Made by a program: the position numbers and the translations under genes
Source: Halalkalibacter sp. APA_J-10(15)
GTDB taxonomy: Bacteria; Bacillota; Bacilli; Bacillales; Bacillaceae_D
Length of the DNA stretch: 64,000 bases
Assembly (NCBI RefSeq): GCF_023017105.1
Contig: NZ_JALKEV010000005.1
Span: 1 to 64,000 of the forward strand
Reading direction: 5' to 3'
In this document: positions 27,801-38,000 of the stretch, piece after piece
Numbering within the stretch: position 1 is the first letter of the stretch
How the letters are laid out: every line of letters starts with the position of its first letter
Notes under the pieces: generated by a model
Seen by the model: the letters and a program-made list of their open reading frames with translations, nothing else
The model's database searches: none
Told to the model about the DNA's origin: nothing

Positions 27801-27835
27801 TAAAAGGAGTATTGAATTCATCAAATATGCCTTAA
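21878..27835 (+). CDS. Nonribosomal peptide synthetase: ACP-ACP-C-PCP-A(Ser)-C-SDR
   Basis: The 1,985-residue megasynthase starts behind AAGGAGGGAG. Domains in order: two tandem carriers (GLDSIKM; Ser41, Ser138); a condensation domain (about 215-660, NVHLISDG: second His350 and Asp354 kept, first His replaced by Val); a carrier (GLDSLER; Ser714); an adenylation domain (about 762-1270; YTSGSTGNPKG, LYGPTEAS, NGKIDRK); a second condensation-type domain (about 1285-1730; H1417-H1418 LISD then Val instead of Gly); and a FabG-like short-chain dehydrogenase (about 1737-1985; GGSRGIG, YAASK with Tyr1884 and Lys1888). My manual alignment gives the A-domain code D-I-W-H-L-S-L-I-D-K, matching serine. 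The carrier precedes its A domain, no carrier follows A, and there is no thioesterase. The tandem carriers probably accept the chain from the PKS encoded downstream. Confidence 0.9.
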   Translation: MIKELSEKQMKIYEVISKVTGYQIDDLEEDFYLEGDLGLDSIKMITLVNELMKLIPASQYEMFVKKYPFEVIMRLETLAELSDLFNVSLVEENNTPKMNPQHSSNTTYVYQMISDITGYPIQDMEKGLYLEADLGLDSIKMITLMNELMKKVPPEKMAEFQEQFPMERLMTFETVEDICLLLDQVDGFENGQTGLAITNRIQGTNSGGFSNGTLEMADAQYTFLISYQAVSTLSITTGVRLTGYINEDHLWKAWNKLIEYHPILRAVFSKPQHANSFKDFQLRLLDHVKPPKIIQEDLTHMTPNAQQQFMNECFKESLNKKCNIFEWPLHRVRLFRLAETTFQIIIENVHLISDGLGNQIFIRDLLTFYDSIVSGKTIERPPLTTIEYNDIISKLNQWSDESEQRHLKKYLHEQGRPKYLFQLPEYKKEHSEDNEAFITTAIQKRVLNASTVNRLMEVAKQQRVSLFVLLLTAYLEVIKAYDEKSEQVILNIPTSGKVYPHVDASPLLGTFAQNLALTFKLRGKDESLEDMVQRIQREMIGHLASGMDRAQNHQAALMAKDQIQLINGEMSTTTKGFVQSSLKSNLYLSYVGEVQLEKQYGECHVYDYESYTCTNPGTIDLLVECFHGQMIFTANYDQYSFDAEFITKHLNKLEEMVETVTYLEQLEEVKELSSIEYVPNIREKVANVMKEVCGIHVNDDMINKDLDAELGLDSLERIRLVAKLEKLFSNADRQSLFECRTVSEFIGQINKMNKNISVAGEMLIHEQIKRQSERTPNAIAISHRTEQVTYKELHERSNQLAHYLRSLGVRKGSHIGIFVYPGTAMIVGMLAVMKAGATYIPIDPTYPDKRIEYIVTHSEVQTIICDQETLLQAITCGTVQTILSLDDIEMDMKREHSLISKADWITEEKSDLELSYSADDVMVILYTSGSTGNPKGVMLSQRGFMNRLSWHQKQFQLQEGDRVAQKTSCCFDISVWELFWPLMYGGTVCPVENSIVKNPWALAKWIEVNRINYLHFVPSLFGEFLYALENEPYQFSHLKWLLFSGEALTMALIRKWMYQHGTKVNLANLYGPTEASIDVTCYVINRLSEESDENIVPIGHAIDNVSIKLLDEQMREVKKGETGHLWIGGSQLAKGYYKDRKKTEESFYKNPFPDVNSEYIYKTGDLAREREDGCLEFHGRIDSQIKLRGFRIELGEIEAVLVKQEGVVEAAVVVQDTNIQPKLVACIVGNRDHQELLKNLRNQLPSYMIPHRIETFIRLPKNLNGKIDRKVLLDQLASDTKGKITYTYPLAPAQKWLTTYYEYPYSWTGYTQFIYKQPLQLEMFNQSLTIIANRYEVLRCFLQLEGNVWRQHIIPSVEKIEAEWYDTRFIQDDERAHFQQKLIDQTIERLSAEQWPLWKVLVLKIDEDRYSIAVVGHHLISDVVTNHLLFKEIWSVYRLLLEEKEVKLQPDHSYTQFIQDIEEKKNRYKSNYVSYWNGQLMDFNRLKMPLDFQKGENIEESAQLESFILSKQQTSILRNNVKKDFQTNLYPIVLAPLYKLIRYETNQDNIMISHRVHGRDLGDNKRYIEVPGNFSVNYPLGILMNEKEGWLELVRRIQHKMDEVPLKGVSYDLISDQIPNHLYPDNKLTDIRVNYLGNRDLPQLDLFEFSKEHVDRRYSNGGQKRAAVFEFFLSVVDGQFTLDIEYSNNLFQRSTVKRLGNQYMRYLEELIHSASINKQPSEKQSLPYVKRTASHKVALITGGSRGIGRAIGLTMAREGIDVALMSRSVATLGEATEEFRSVGVEPLILSADISQMSNVEEAVNFVLERYGQIDILVNNAGITKVGAIHEMTPDEWRRIIEVNLIGTYNVCYQVIPHFLEKSEGKIINIGSDSSLIGYPLMSAYAASKHAILGLTRSLSEELKVHNIQVNAVCPAFVDTEMTPSSFRKAAIPTDQIADVVAFLASDKADCITGEEIKVYGQQDMYWFGSKQVPVLKGVLNSSNMP

Positions 27836-27851
27836 TAAGGGGAGCGGAATA

Positions 27852-29015
27852 ATGAATCAGTTTACAAAGCTTTTTGGAGACCGTAAATGGGTGATCTATC
27901 ATATTGCGCTTCTAGTTGGATTTGCGATGGGGACGATTGTCCCTATCGCAACGACATATATGACCCAGCTTCAGACGAGTAGTGTTTGGATTGGGGTTAT
28001 TTCCTCTTCCTTCTTCCTTACAATGGCGCTAGGCTCGATTTATTTAGTTCGAACGATAAATGGGAAAGATGTTTCAATTATTATTATTTTGGGTCTTGTT
28101 ACGACTGCTATATGTTCAATGATTTTTCCTTTTGTTCAATCAACTATAACTTGGCTTGTTTTAATGTCTTTAATGGGAATGGGTATCAGCTTTAATTTAG
28201 TTGGTGTACAAACAGCAATGCATTCACTTACGCAATCAGATTCAAAGGCTTTAGTTAGTGGTGTTTATTCGTTATTTTTTGCTTGTGGATTTGTTATTAG
28301 TGCGATCAGCGGGCCGATTATTTATGATTGGAATAATTGGATACCATTTTTTATCGCATCTTTCGCTCTGTTTGTCACTTCATGGTTTATATATTTAAAG
28401 CTTAAGGGAGCCATAATTGTTCCTCCTAATCAAAAGCGAAATGTGTTTACGCGTGTTAAGTTACCTTTATATGGCGCATTTGTGTATGGCTTTATTGAAA
28501 CGACCGTCATCGCACTTTATCCGATGTATTTACTCATGCGCGGTATTGAAATCACGATGATTGGTTTTGCATTTGGAATTTTTGTGTTCGGTGGAGTTCT
28601 TGGAACAATACCGGTTACGTATTTGGCGGATCGAATAGGACGTGAAAAGTGCTATGGGCTAACTGTTGCTATTTCTGTTTTATCCATAATCGGTATTATG
28701 ACGTTCACAAGCTTTACTGGTATCCTTATTTTTTCCTTTATTACAGGCTTTGCAGTTGGACCTTTGTATGCTCTTTCCTTAGCTTTAACCGTTCAAGATT
28801 TAAAGAATGATGAGCTTTCATCGGGTACAGCCCTGTTTACATTTACGTATGGTATCGGCTCAGCAGCGGGGCCGATCTTATCTGCAATAGCCATTCAGTT
28901 ATTTGGTGTTAATCATTTGTTTACGATAAGTCTACTATTTTTTCTATTACTATTTATTCAACTTACACTAACCCAATTAACCATAAAGAAGAAAACAGAG
29001 CAAATAACAGGGTGA
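27852..29015 (+). CDS. MFS transporter within the biosynthetic operon
   Basis: The 387-residue protein has 12 hydrophobic helices with a motif-A-like YLADRIGREKCYG between the halves (near residue 260). It starts 16 bp after the NRPS and its stop is 14 bp before the PKS start, so it is translationally tied to both. It could export the product, an intermediate or a toxic by-product, alongside the MMPL protein further downstream. The substrate cannot be read from sequence. Confidence 0.8.
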   Translation: MNQFTKLFGDRKWVIYHIALLVGFAMGTIVPIATTYMTQLQTSSVWIGVISSSFFLTMALGSIYLVRTINGKDVSIIIILGLVTTAICSMIFPFVQSTITWLVLMSLMGMGISFNLVGVQTAMHSLTQSDSKALVSGVYSLFFACGFVISAISGPIIYDWNNWIPFFIASFALFVTSWFIYLKLKGAIIVPPNQKRNVFTRVKLPLYGAFVYGFIETTVIALYPMYLLMRGIEITMIGFAFGIFVFGGVLGTIPVTYLADRIGREKCYGLTVAISVLSIIGIMTFTSFTGILIFSFITGFAVGPLYALSLALTVQDLKNDELSSGTALFTFTYGIGSAAGPILSAIAIQLFGVNHLFTISLLFFLLLFIQLTLTQLTIKKKTEQITG

Positions 29016-29029
29016 AAAAGGAGAGTTTA

Positions 29030-32000
29030 ATGATGGGTGAATCTATTTCAATTGGAAAGAAGATGACGAAAAAGTATACAAAGCTTCACAATCTTGCTGA
29101 TATTTTAATACGTGCTGCTGAGGATTCAGAGAACGGTATCACGTATATTTTGAATGATGAATCGGAAGTATTTATTTCTTATAAAGAGCTACTTGAACGC
29201 GCACGTAGACGTTTAGGAGGACTTCAAAGTCAAGGAATTAAGCCTGGTGAGTATGTCCTAATTGTGCTTGAAGACAATCTTGAATTTGTGATTACATTTT
29301 GGGCTTGTGTATTAGGAGGAATAATCGCTGCGCCTTTAGCCTATCCAAGTTCATTAAAAGTGCAAAATACTTCATTGGAAAAGCTAGAAACGATATGGGG
29401 GCTTCTTAAGAAGCCAGCTGTTATTTCTGATAATAAATTAGTAGAAGGACAGCAAAATCAACTATTTAGTTATACTGATTTGAATATAATCAACTCACAA
29501 AACCTTGACGATGAACGAGAAGGAATTATTTCGTTAAGTCAAGCGGATTCCCCAGCATTTATTCAATTTAGTTCAGGTAGTACTAGTACCCCAAAAGGAG
29601 TCGTGCTGACTCACAACAATCTTCTTGCTAACATTGATTCTATTATAAGCTCAGCTAAGTTTACTATTGAAGATCGTTCCTTGAGCTGGATGCCTTACCA
29701 TCATGACATGGGGTTAATTGGATTTCATTTTTCAATGATGGCTGTTCAAATTAATCAATTTAATATGACGCCGCTCAAATTTGTCAAGAAACCATTTTTA
29801 TGGTTGGACCTCGTTACAAAACACAAAATTACATTAACCGGATCACCGAACTTTGGTTACCGTCTATTTCTAGATCGTGTAAAAGAAAAGCAGCTACAGC
29901 AACTTGATCTATCCTCATTACGTTTGATTTTTAATGGGGCAGAGCCGATTTCGGTTTCGATTCTTAATCACTTTGTAGAGAAGTTAGTACCATATGGATT
30001 GAATGAAAATGTTATGTACCCTGTCTATGGGATGGCAGAAGCGTGTGTGGCGGTTAGCTTTCCACCGTGTGGAACTGAACCAACGATTCGCTATGTTAAT
30101 CGTGAAAAATTAGCAAATGAGCAAATAGTTGAAACAGTTAATAAAGCAAACAAGCAAGCGATGGCATTGGCTGATGAAGGCTTTCCGATTGATGGTATGA
30201 GTATCCGAATTGTTGATGATGAAGGTTATGTTGTTGATGAAGGCGTGATCGGAGAAATACAAATTGTAGGACCGAATGTTACTTCAGGATACATTAATAA
30301 CGAAGAAGCGAATGCAAAAGCTTTTCAAGAAGGCTGGTTAAAGACCGGAGATACAGGATTTTTATTAAATGGTCGTTTAACAGTTGTTGGTCGTATTAAG
30401 GACATCATTTTCTTAAACGGCCAAAATTTCTATGCACATGACATAGAGGCGAAGGTTGAGGAAGTAAAAGTTGTAAAAGAAGGGAAAATGGCAGTATGTG
30501 GATGGCATGATGAAAAAGAAGGTAAGGACCGAATCGCATTGTTTACTTCTCAGCGTGTGAAAGCAGAAAGAAGCAACGTTTTTTATTCAGCTATTTTACG
30601 TCATGTTAATGAAACAATTGGAATTCCAATTGATTATGTAGTGACAATTAAATCAATTCCTAAGACGACAAGTGGAAAAGTTAGACGATTTGAGCTTATA
30701 GAACGTTTTAAAAATGACGAATTCAAAAACGAAACAATTGCGGCAGAAGATGTTGTAGGAGTTGTCCAGGAAGTAACGAATAAACAAATGAATCATGTTT
30801 CAAGAGGAATGTACATTCCTCTAGTTCGTAAGGTGTGGGCTGAAATTCTTCAAGTTTCTAATCATTCCATACCTTTAGATCAATCTTTTCTCACATTAGG
30901 TGGAACGTCAATTAAAGCGATCCAAGTACTAGCAGCATTAGAGGAAGAATTACAAGTAACCTTGTCTCATGATCTGTTAATTCAATGTCGCACTGTTCAG
31001 GAAATGGATGATTACTTATGCAGGCATTGGCAGGAGAAGCGATTTCAAACGAAGAGAGTAGATGAAGATGCAAGGGTAACTTCGCAAAGTCATGAACTTC
31101 ATCAAGATATTGCTGTTATCGCTATGTCGTGCCGTTTTCCTGATGCTGATACGCCTGAACAATTTTGGGACAACCTCTTAAATAAAAAAATAAGTATACG
31201 AGATATACCAAGGGATCGTTTTAATATCGATGAACTTTATAGTGAATTGAAACAGCAGGGAAAATCCTATTGTAAAAAAGGAGCCTTTATACAAAATCCA
31301 TACCATTTTGATGCTGAGCTTTTCTCTATTTCTGATGAGGAAGCTAAGGTAATGGATCCTCAGCAAAGAATAATGCTTGAGCTAGTTTTTGAACTATTGG
31401 AGCGTGGAGGCTATACGAAGCAAAAAGTAAGCGGTCAGAAAATAGGTTTGTTTATAGGTGCTGGTGTCAATACATATTATGAATATCATTTAAATAAGTT
31501 AAATTTACTGAAATTGAAACAGTTCTCAAGTTTTGCTTCATTAGATTCAAAACAACAGGAACAACTAGTAACAGAATGGAAGCAAATATTTGGTGAGACA
31601 AGTGATCATCCTAATCTATTAGTCGATAATATTTTAAATATGGTCGCTTCTCGGGTATCACAGGAGTTTAATTTTAAAGGACCAAGTATGGTTATTGATA
31701 CAGCTTGCTCCTCTTCACTCATTTCACTGCATATGGCATGTGAGTCAATTAGAAAAGGGGAAAGTGAAGCAGCCATTGCAGGTGGAATTAATTTATTGTT
31801 AACACCGACTCCTTATCTATTATTCAGTCAAGCAGGAGCTTTGTCTGAAACAGGGGAAGTGAAGGTGTTTGATCGCGATGCAGATGGGTTTGTTCCAGGT
31901 GAAGGAGCAGGATTAGTCATGCTTAAGCCTCTCGAACAAGCAATGGCAGATGGTGATGAGATTGCTGGAGTTATTAAAGCAAGTGCTATTAATAATGATG

Positions 32001-35000
32001 GTCACTCTATAGGCGTTATGTCACCGAATCCAGATGGACAAAAACAAGTCGTTGAATCATTGTATGTTAAGCATCAAATTGACCCGAGTAGTATTCAATA
32101 TATGGAGTCACATGGAACAGGTACTAAGATCGGTGATCCTAGTGAGGTAAGGGCGTTAGGCTCTGCTTTTAAAAGCTGGAATGTTCGCCAAAATTCGATC
32201 GCATTAGGATCTGTTAAGTCTAACATTGGACACCTACTAGCTGCTGCTGGCATAGCTAGCTTTATGAAAGTGCTATTGTCATTAAAGAATAAAACAATGG
32301 TTCAAAATGTGAATGTTCAAAGTGTAAATCCTTTGCTTAAGTTAGATGAAACCCCATTTACATTGTTAGAAAAAGAATCTGAATGGGAGGTGGAGAACGG
32401 AACCATTCGCAGAGCTGCTATTAATTCGTTTGGATTCGGTGGAACTAATTGTCATCTATTAGTAGAAGAAGCTCCAGAAAAGGTTCGAGAAGAAACTGAA
32501 CACCACCAGTCTCCTGCATATGTCATCGGTTTAGCTGCCAATTCTGCTCCTTCGTTAACAAAAAAGAGTGAGAATTTAGCTCAGTCCCTTCACAGATTTA
32601 AAGAAGCTGATTTAAAGAATATTAGTTATACCGAAAATGTGACTAGAAATCCATTTCCATATCGTAAAAGCTTTGTCGTTTCTTCCTTAAATGAATTACA
32701 AGAAAAGCTGCTAGTAAAAGACGAAGTAAGAAGGGTAAAAAGACGTAAAATTGCGATCATGTTTACTGGACAAGGCTCTCAATATGTGAATATGGCTAAA
32801 AAGATATACAATCATATTCCAGCATTTAGAAGATATGTAGAAGAATGCACCAAACTGTTTTTGCCTTACTTAAATGAGGATATCTCACGTTTAATTTACG
32901 GGGAAGAAGCAAACGATGTATTACTTGCTAGAACGGATGTGACACAACCAGTCGTTTTTACGATTGACTACGCTATAGGGAAGCTATTACTTGATTTGGG
33001 AGTAGAGCCTGAATGTATGCTTGGACATAGTGTCGGTGAATGGGTTGCAGCATGTTTAGCTGATGCGGTATCACTTGAAGATGCGATACGTTTAGTAGCT
33101 ATCCGTGGGAAGTTGATGAATGAACTTTCATTGCCTGGTGCTATGCTTGCGGTTTTCGCTAAGAGTGAACAAGTAGAAAGTTGGTTAGAGTCATTTTCAG
33201 GTGACGTATGGATTGCTGGCTACAATGTGACTCACCAAGCAGTTTCAGGAAAGAAAGAGGATATTGAAAAGTTTTCAAGCTATTTAAATGAAAAGGGAAT
33301 TCCTCATAAAAGATTAAGCGTTTCACAAGCTTTTCACACGCCATTAATGGAACCGATGTTAGAACAATTTAGAAAGGAGTTAGAAAAAACTACCTTTTCA
33401 ACACCGAAATATTCGATCATTTCAAATGTAAGAGCAGAATTTATTGATAGACCATTAGATGCTGATTACTGGCTAGAGCATATATTAGCAGCCGTGAAGT
33501 TTGAACAAAGCATTCACTATGCCTTTGATCATGGAATGGATGTTTTTCTTGAAGCAGGTCCTGAAAAAGTACTAACAGGAATGGTAAAAGGGCTTCAAAA
33601 AACTCAAGAGAATCATGTATTTCCTACCTTAAGTCGTAAAGAAGATGAATGGATATTATTTCTAAATACGATCGGCAAATTATATGAATTAGGTGTAACC
33701 ATTCATTGGGGTGCTTTATATGAAGAGAGTACTGTAAAAAAATTAGATCTTCCATTGTATCCATTTGAACGTAAAATCTATGCACCTGATTTTGGTACTA
33801 GTGGAAATGGTCATTTCGGATTTCATCGTGAGCATTATCACGAATGGAGTTGGAAAGTTACAGAACAACGGACCTTGAGACCATTACAACCTGGAGCCAT
33901 TGTCATATTTGCAGATGATCTGAAGAATGCAAAGAGCTTAAGTGAAAAATTCGATCATGATGCCCATTCTCTCTATTTTGTAACAGGGAATTCTGAGTAC
34001 AAAAATAATGAGAAGAATGTGTTTGTCATTGATCCTACAAACCAAAATGATTATCAAAATATCATGAAAGAAATTAATAAAGAAATTGTAGCTATTATTC
34101 ATTATTGGAACTATGAACAAGGCGCTAAAAGAATAGATGATATGGAAATTCAAATAAGAGCTGACTCAAAATGTGCTACAAGTTTAGTGCGTTTAGCTAA
34201 AGAAATGCATGAAAACCGTCATGAAATTAAATATATGATCATTACGAATCAAGCCTTTGTTGTATTAGATCATGACCAGATCGAAAATCCAATTCAATCG
34301 ATTTCAACGATGTTCGGTCAAGTATTGGCTCAAGAAAACCCTCATATTATGACGACCATTTTAGACGTAAAGGAAGCTGATGACATAACAGACCATCAAT
34401 TGATGGAAATAATCGTAGAGGAACTAAATCATGAAGAACCGGAAGAGTCGATTGTTGCATTTCGTCAAGGAGAGCGTTATGTTCGTCAGTTGGTTCAAAA
34501 AGAACGAGATCATTTACAATCGATTAAGGTTGAAGATGGTGATACGTTCCTTATTACAGGAGGATTAGGAACGGTAGGGGTGGAAATTGCATCGTTATTG
34601 GCTGAACAAGCGAAAGTAAATCTCATATTAACTGGAAGAACAGAACTAAAAACGGTTAATGAGCAAAAGCTGCAGTGGATTAATCGTTTAAAGCAATTAG
34701 GAGCGAATGTCTCTTATTATGAAGTCGATGTCTCTCATATGGAGCAAATGAAGAAAGTGATACAGGATAGTAAACAGAATTATGGTGCTCTTCATGGAGT
34801 CATTCATGCTGCAGGAGTCATTGAAGGACATCAAGCTACTAATTTATTGGAAAAGGATATTGAAACTATTGAAAGAGTCTTAAGACCTAAAGTAGATGGT
34901 ACGATCGTTTTAGACCAAATAACGAGGGAGGAGCCTTTAAAGTTTTTTGTTTTAATTTCGTCAGTGTCGGCTTCGAAAAAAAGATGGGCTGCCGGCTTAA

Positions 35001-38000
35001 GCGATTACGCAGCGGCTAACTACTTCCTCGATCAATATAGCTATTTTAGAAGGACACAGAATGCACCTGGACGGTCACTTTCGATTAATTACTCATTATG
35101 GGAAGAAAGTGCGATGGCAGCTGCTTTTGGTTCGGTGGCTTCAACAGCTGTAGAGAAACAAGGAATAAAGGTCCTGTCAAAAGAAAATGGTCGAAATGCC
35201 TTTATGAATGCACTAGGCTCTTTCCAATCTTCTGTGATCCATGTGTTTGAAGAACAATTGACCGCTAATAGGGTGGAAAGTCAGACACGGCTTTTACATC
35301 CAATGAATGAAGGAGAATTACGATCAATTGTCTATCAGCTTATATCAACCATTAGCTCTCTTCCAGTTGAGCAAATTGATACGAGTGCGAATTTTGAAGA
35401 GTTAGGTATTGATTCGATTAATGCCGTTAAATTTGTCGAAACATTAAACAACAACTTACAGCTTGAACTAAATCCAACATTATTATTTGAATATCAAACT
35501 CCTCAACAGTTTATACAATATCTTCATCAATCGTTTGTGAAACGAAATGAACCTGTTAAGGAAAAGCTACTTGTCACGGAAAGAGAAAAGAATATTGAAC
35601 AAGACAAAGATATCGCTATTATCGGTATAGGCTTAAGAGTTCCTGGAGCGAACAATCCTGATCAATATTGGGATCTACTTATTCATGGTCGAAATATGAT
35701 TCGTCCAGTTCCAGAGGATCGTTGGAACATGAAAGAGCAGGGACATAACCGTCGAGACCTTCTGCATGGAAGCTATGCAAGTGAAGGAGGATTTATTGAT
35801 CATCCATATGACTTTGATCCATTTTTCTTTGGGATGTCACCAAATGAAGCCGAAGTGACAGACCCTCAGCAAAGGATATTTTTAGAAATAGCTTGGGAAG
35901 CGCTCCAAAGCGCTGGATATGGTAATAGACATCGGACGAATAAAATAGGTGTTTTTGTTGGTTGTGAACAGAATACGTATATGGAACATTTTATTGGGTA
36001 TCGATCTTACATGGTGTGGAAAGAAAAATTTCTTCAAAGTGAAGTTTATCATTCATTGAGTAGAAAAGAGAAAGAAGAACTTATTAAAATGATGATTGAT
36101 GTATTAAAGCCAGGAGAACTGGTTCCAGATGCAGTAGCTGGTAACGGGTTAAATGAAGTTGCTTCTCGTGTAAGTCATTCCCTAAATTTAACGGGTCCTA
36201 GTATGGTTGTGAACACGGCTTGTTCATCATCATTAGTCGCCTTACATCATGCATGCGAAAGCTTGCGAACAGGGCAAGCTGAAATGGCCATTGCGGGAGG
36301 AATTAATTTGAATCTGTCGCCTACTCCTTTTGCGAGCTTAAGTAGGGTCACTGCCTTATCATCTACTGGTCAGTGTCGTCCATTTGATTCTGAAGCAGAT
36401 GGAATGGTGCTTTCTGAGGGGGGGAGTGCAGTATTGTTAAAACCACTTAAAAAAGCGAAAGAGGATAATGATTATATTTATTGTGTTGTTAAAGGTTCTG
36501 CTTTAAATAATGATGGACGCTCGAAAGGGATAACAGCACCAAGGCCTCAAGGTCAGGCTGAAGCGATAAGAGATGCATATGAGAAAAGTGGAGTAAATCC
36601 TGAGACACTATCCTATGTTGAAGCTCATGGTACTGCTACACCGCTTGGTGATCCGATTGAAATTGAAGGGTTGACTCAGGCCTTTCGGACTTTTACAAAT
36701 GAAACACAATTTTGTGGTATTGGATCGGTAAAGGGAGCAATTGGTCATATGCTAGCAGCTTCAGGTATGACGAGTTTAATCAAAGTTGCCTTATCACTTA
36801 AGCATAAAACGGTGCCACATACGATCAATTATGAGAAACCCAATCCGAATGTAGTATTTTCATCAACTCCTTTCTATGTCGTTGATAAAGAACCAATAAA
36901 ATTAGTTAATAAGGGTGAGACCCCTCTGAGAGCTGGGGTTAATGCATTTGGATTTGGTGGAACGAATGCTCACGTGATACTAGAAGAGGCGAATAAATTG
37001 GAATCTAATGTCTATAAATTTGGTGAGCAAGAAGAAGTTGAGCATCAAAAGCAACTTTTACAGATAAGTGGTCGTAACGAACATGTTGTGAAGCGAATAG
37101 CTCAGGATCTTAAGACTGTTTTAAAAAAGAAGGAGAAGTACTCATTAGGAAATATTTGCTACTCGATGAATATGGGGCAGAAGGAAATGAATTATAAAGT
37201 AGCAATGGTAGTGAGTTCAAAGAATGACCTTTTTACTTTACTTACAAAACTTGAGTCTGGACAACGCTCTGATGCTATTTTACAAGGGAAATCAAGTCCT
37301 TATAAAGAAACATTCGTACACCTTTATTTAAATGACTCAATATGGATAGAGAAAAAAGATATTGAAACTATTTCGACTAGATTCCCTAAATTCGGAATGG
37401 CGTATCGATATTGTATGGATCGTATAATCGAATATACAGAAGAAGCTGAAGCTAAAGAGCTAAGGGGGAAATTAGAGCGATTTGCCATTCAATATGCTTA
37501 CGGTGAAATGCTGAAAAGCTTTAGCTTAAACCCTAAATCGATTATTTGCGAAGGTACAGGAATTTGGGCAGGGGCAGTATTAGCAGGTTACGTATCGATC
37601 ACAGATTTAATCGAGCAGCTAGTGGAGTCTAAAGAAATGAAACCATCGAAAACAAATACGAATCAAGACATTCCATGGGATTGTTTACTAGTTACTCCTT
37701 CAGGAATTAAGACTAAAGAAAATAATGATGAATGGATTCAAGGACTCACTCTAGAGCTAGAAACTCCATTGAAAAAGGAGTTTCTACATCAAATTCTTTC
37801 TGAGCGTGATTTACTACTCGAATGTGGGAATCTAAGAGTGCAAAGTAGTGAATCAATTTCAGCTTATTTTCAAGAAGTGGTGACATCGAATGGAAACACG
37901 AGTCTTATTGAGTCTATTTTACAAGTAATGGGGCAGCTTTTTGTAGCAGGAGTTTCTTATAATCCAGGACGAGTTTTTCAACACGATGAACGGAAAGTAC

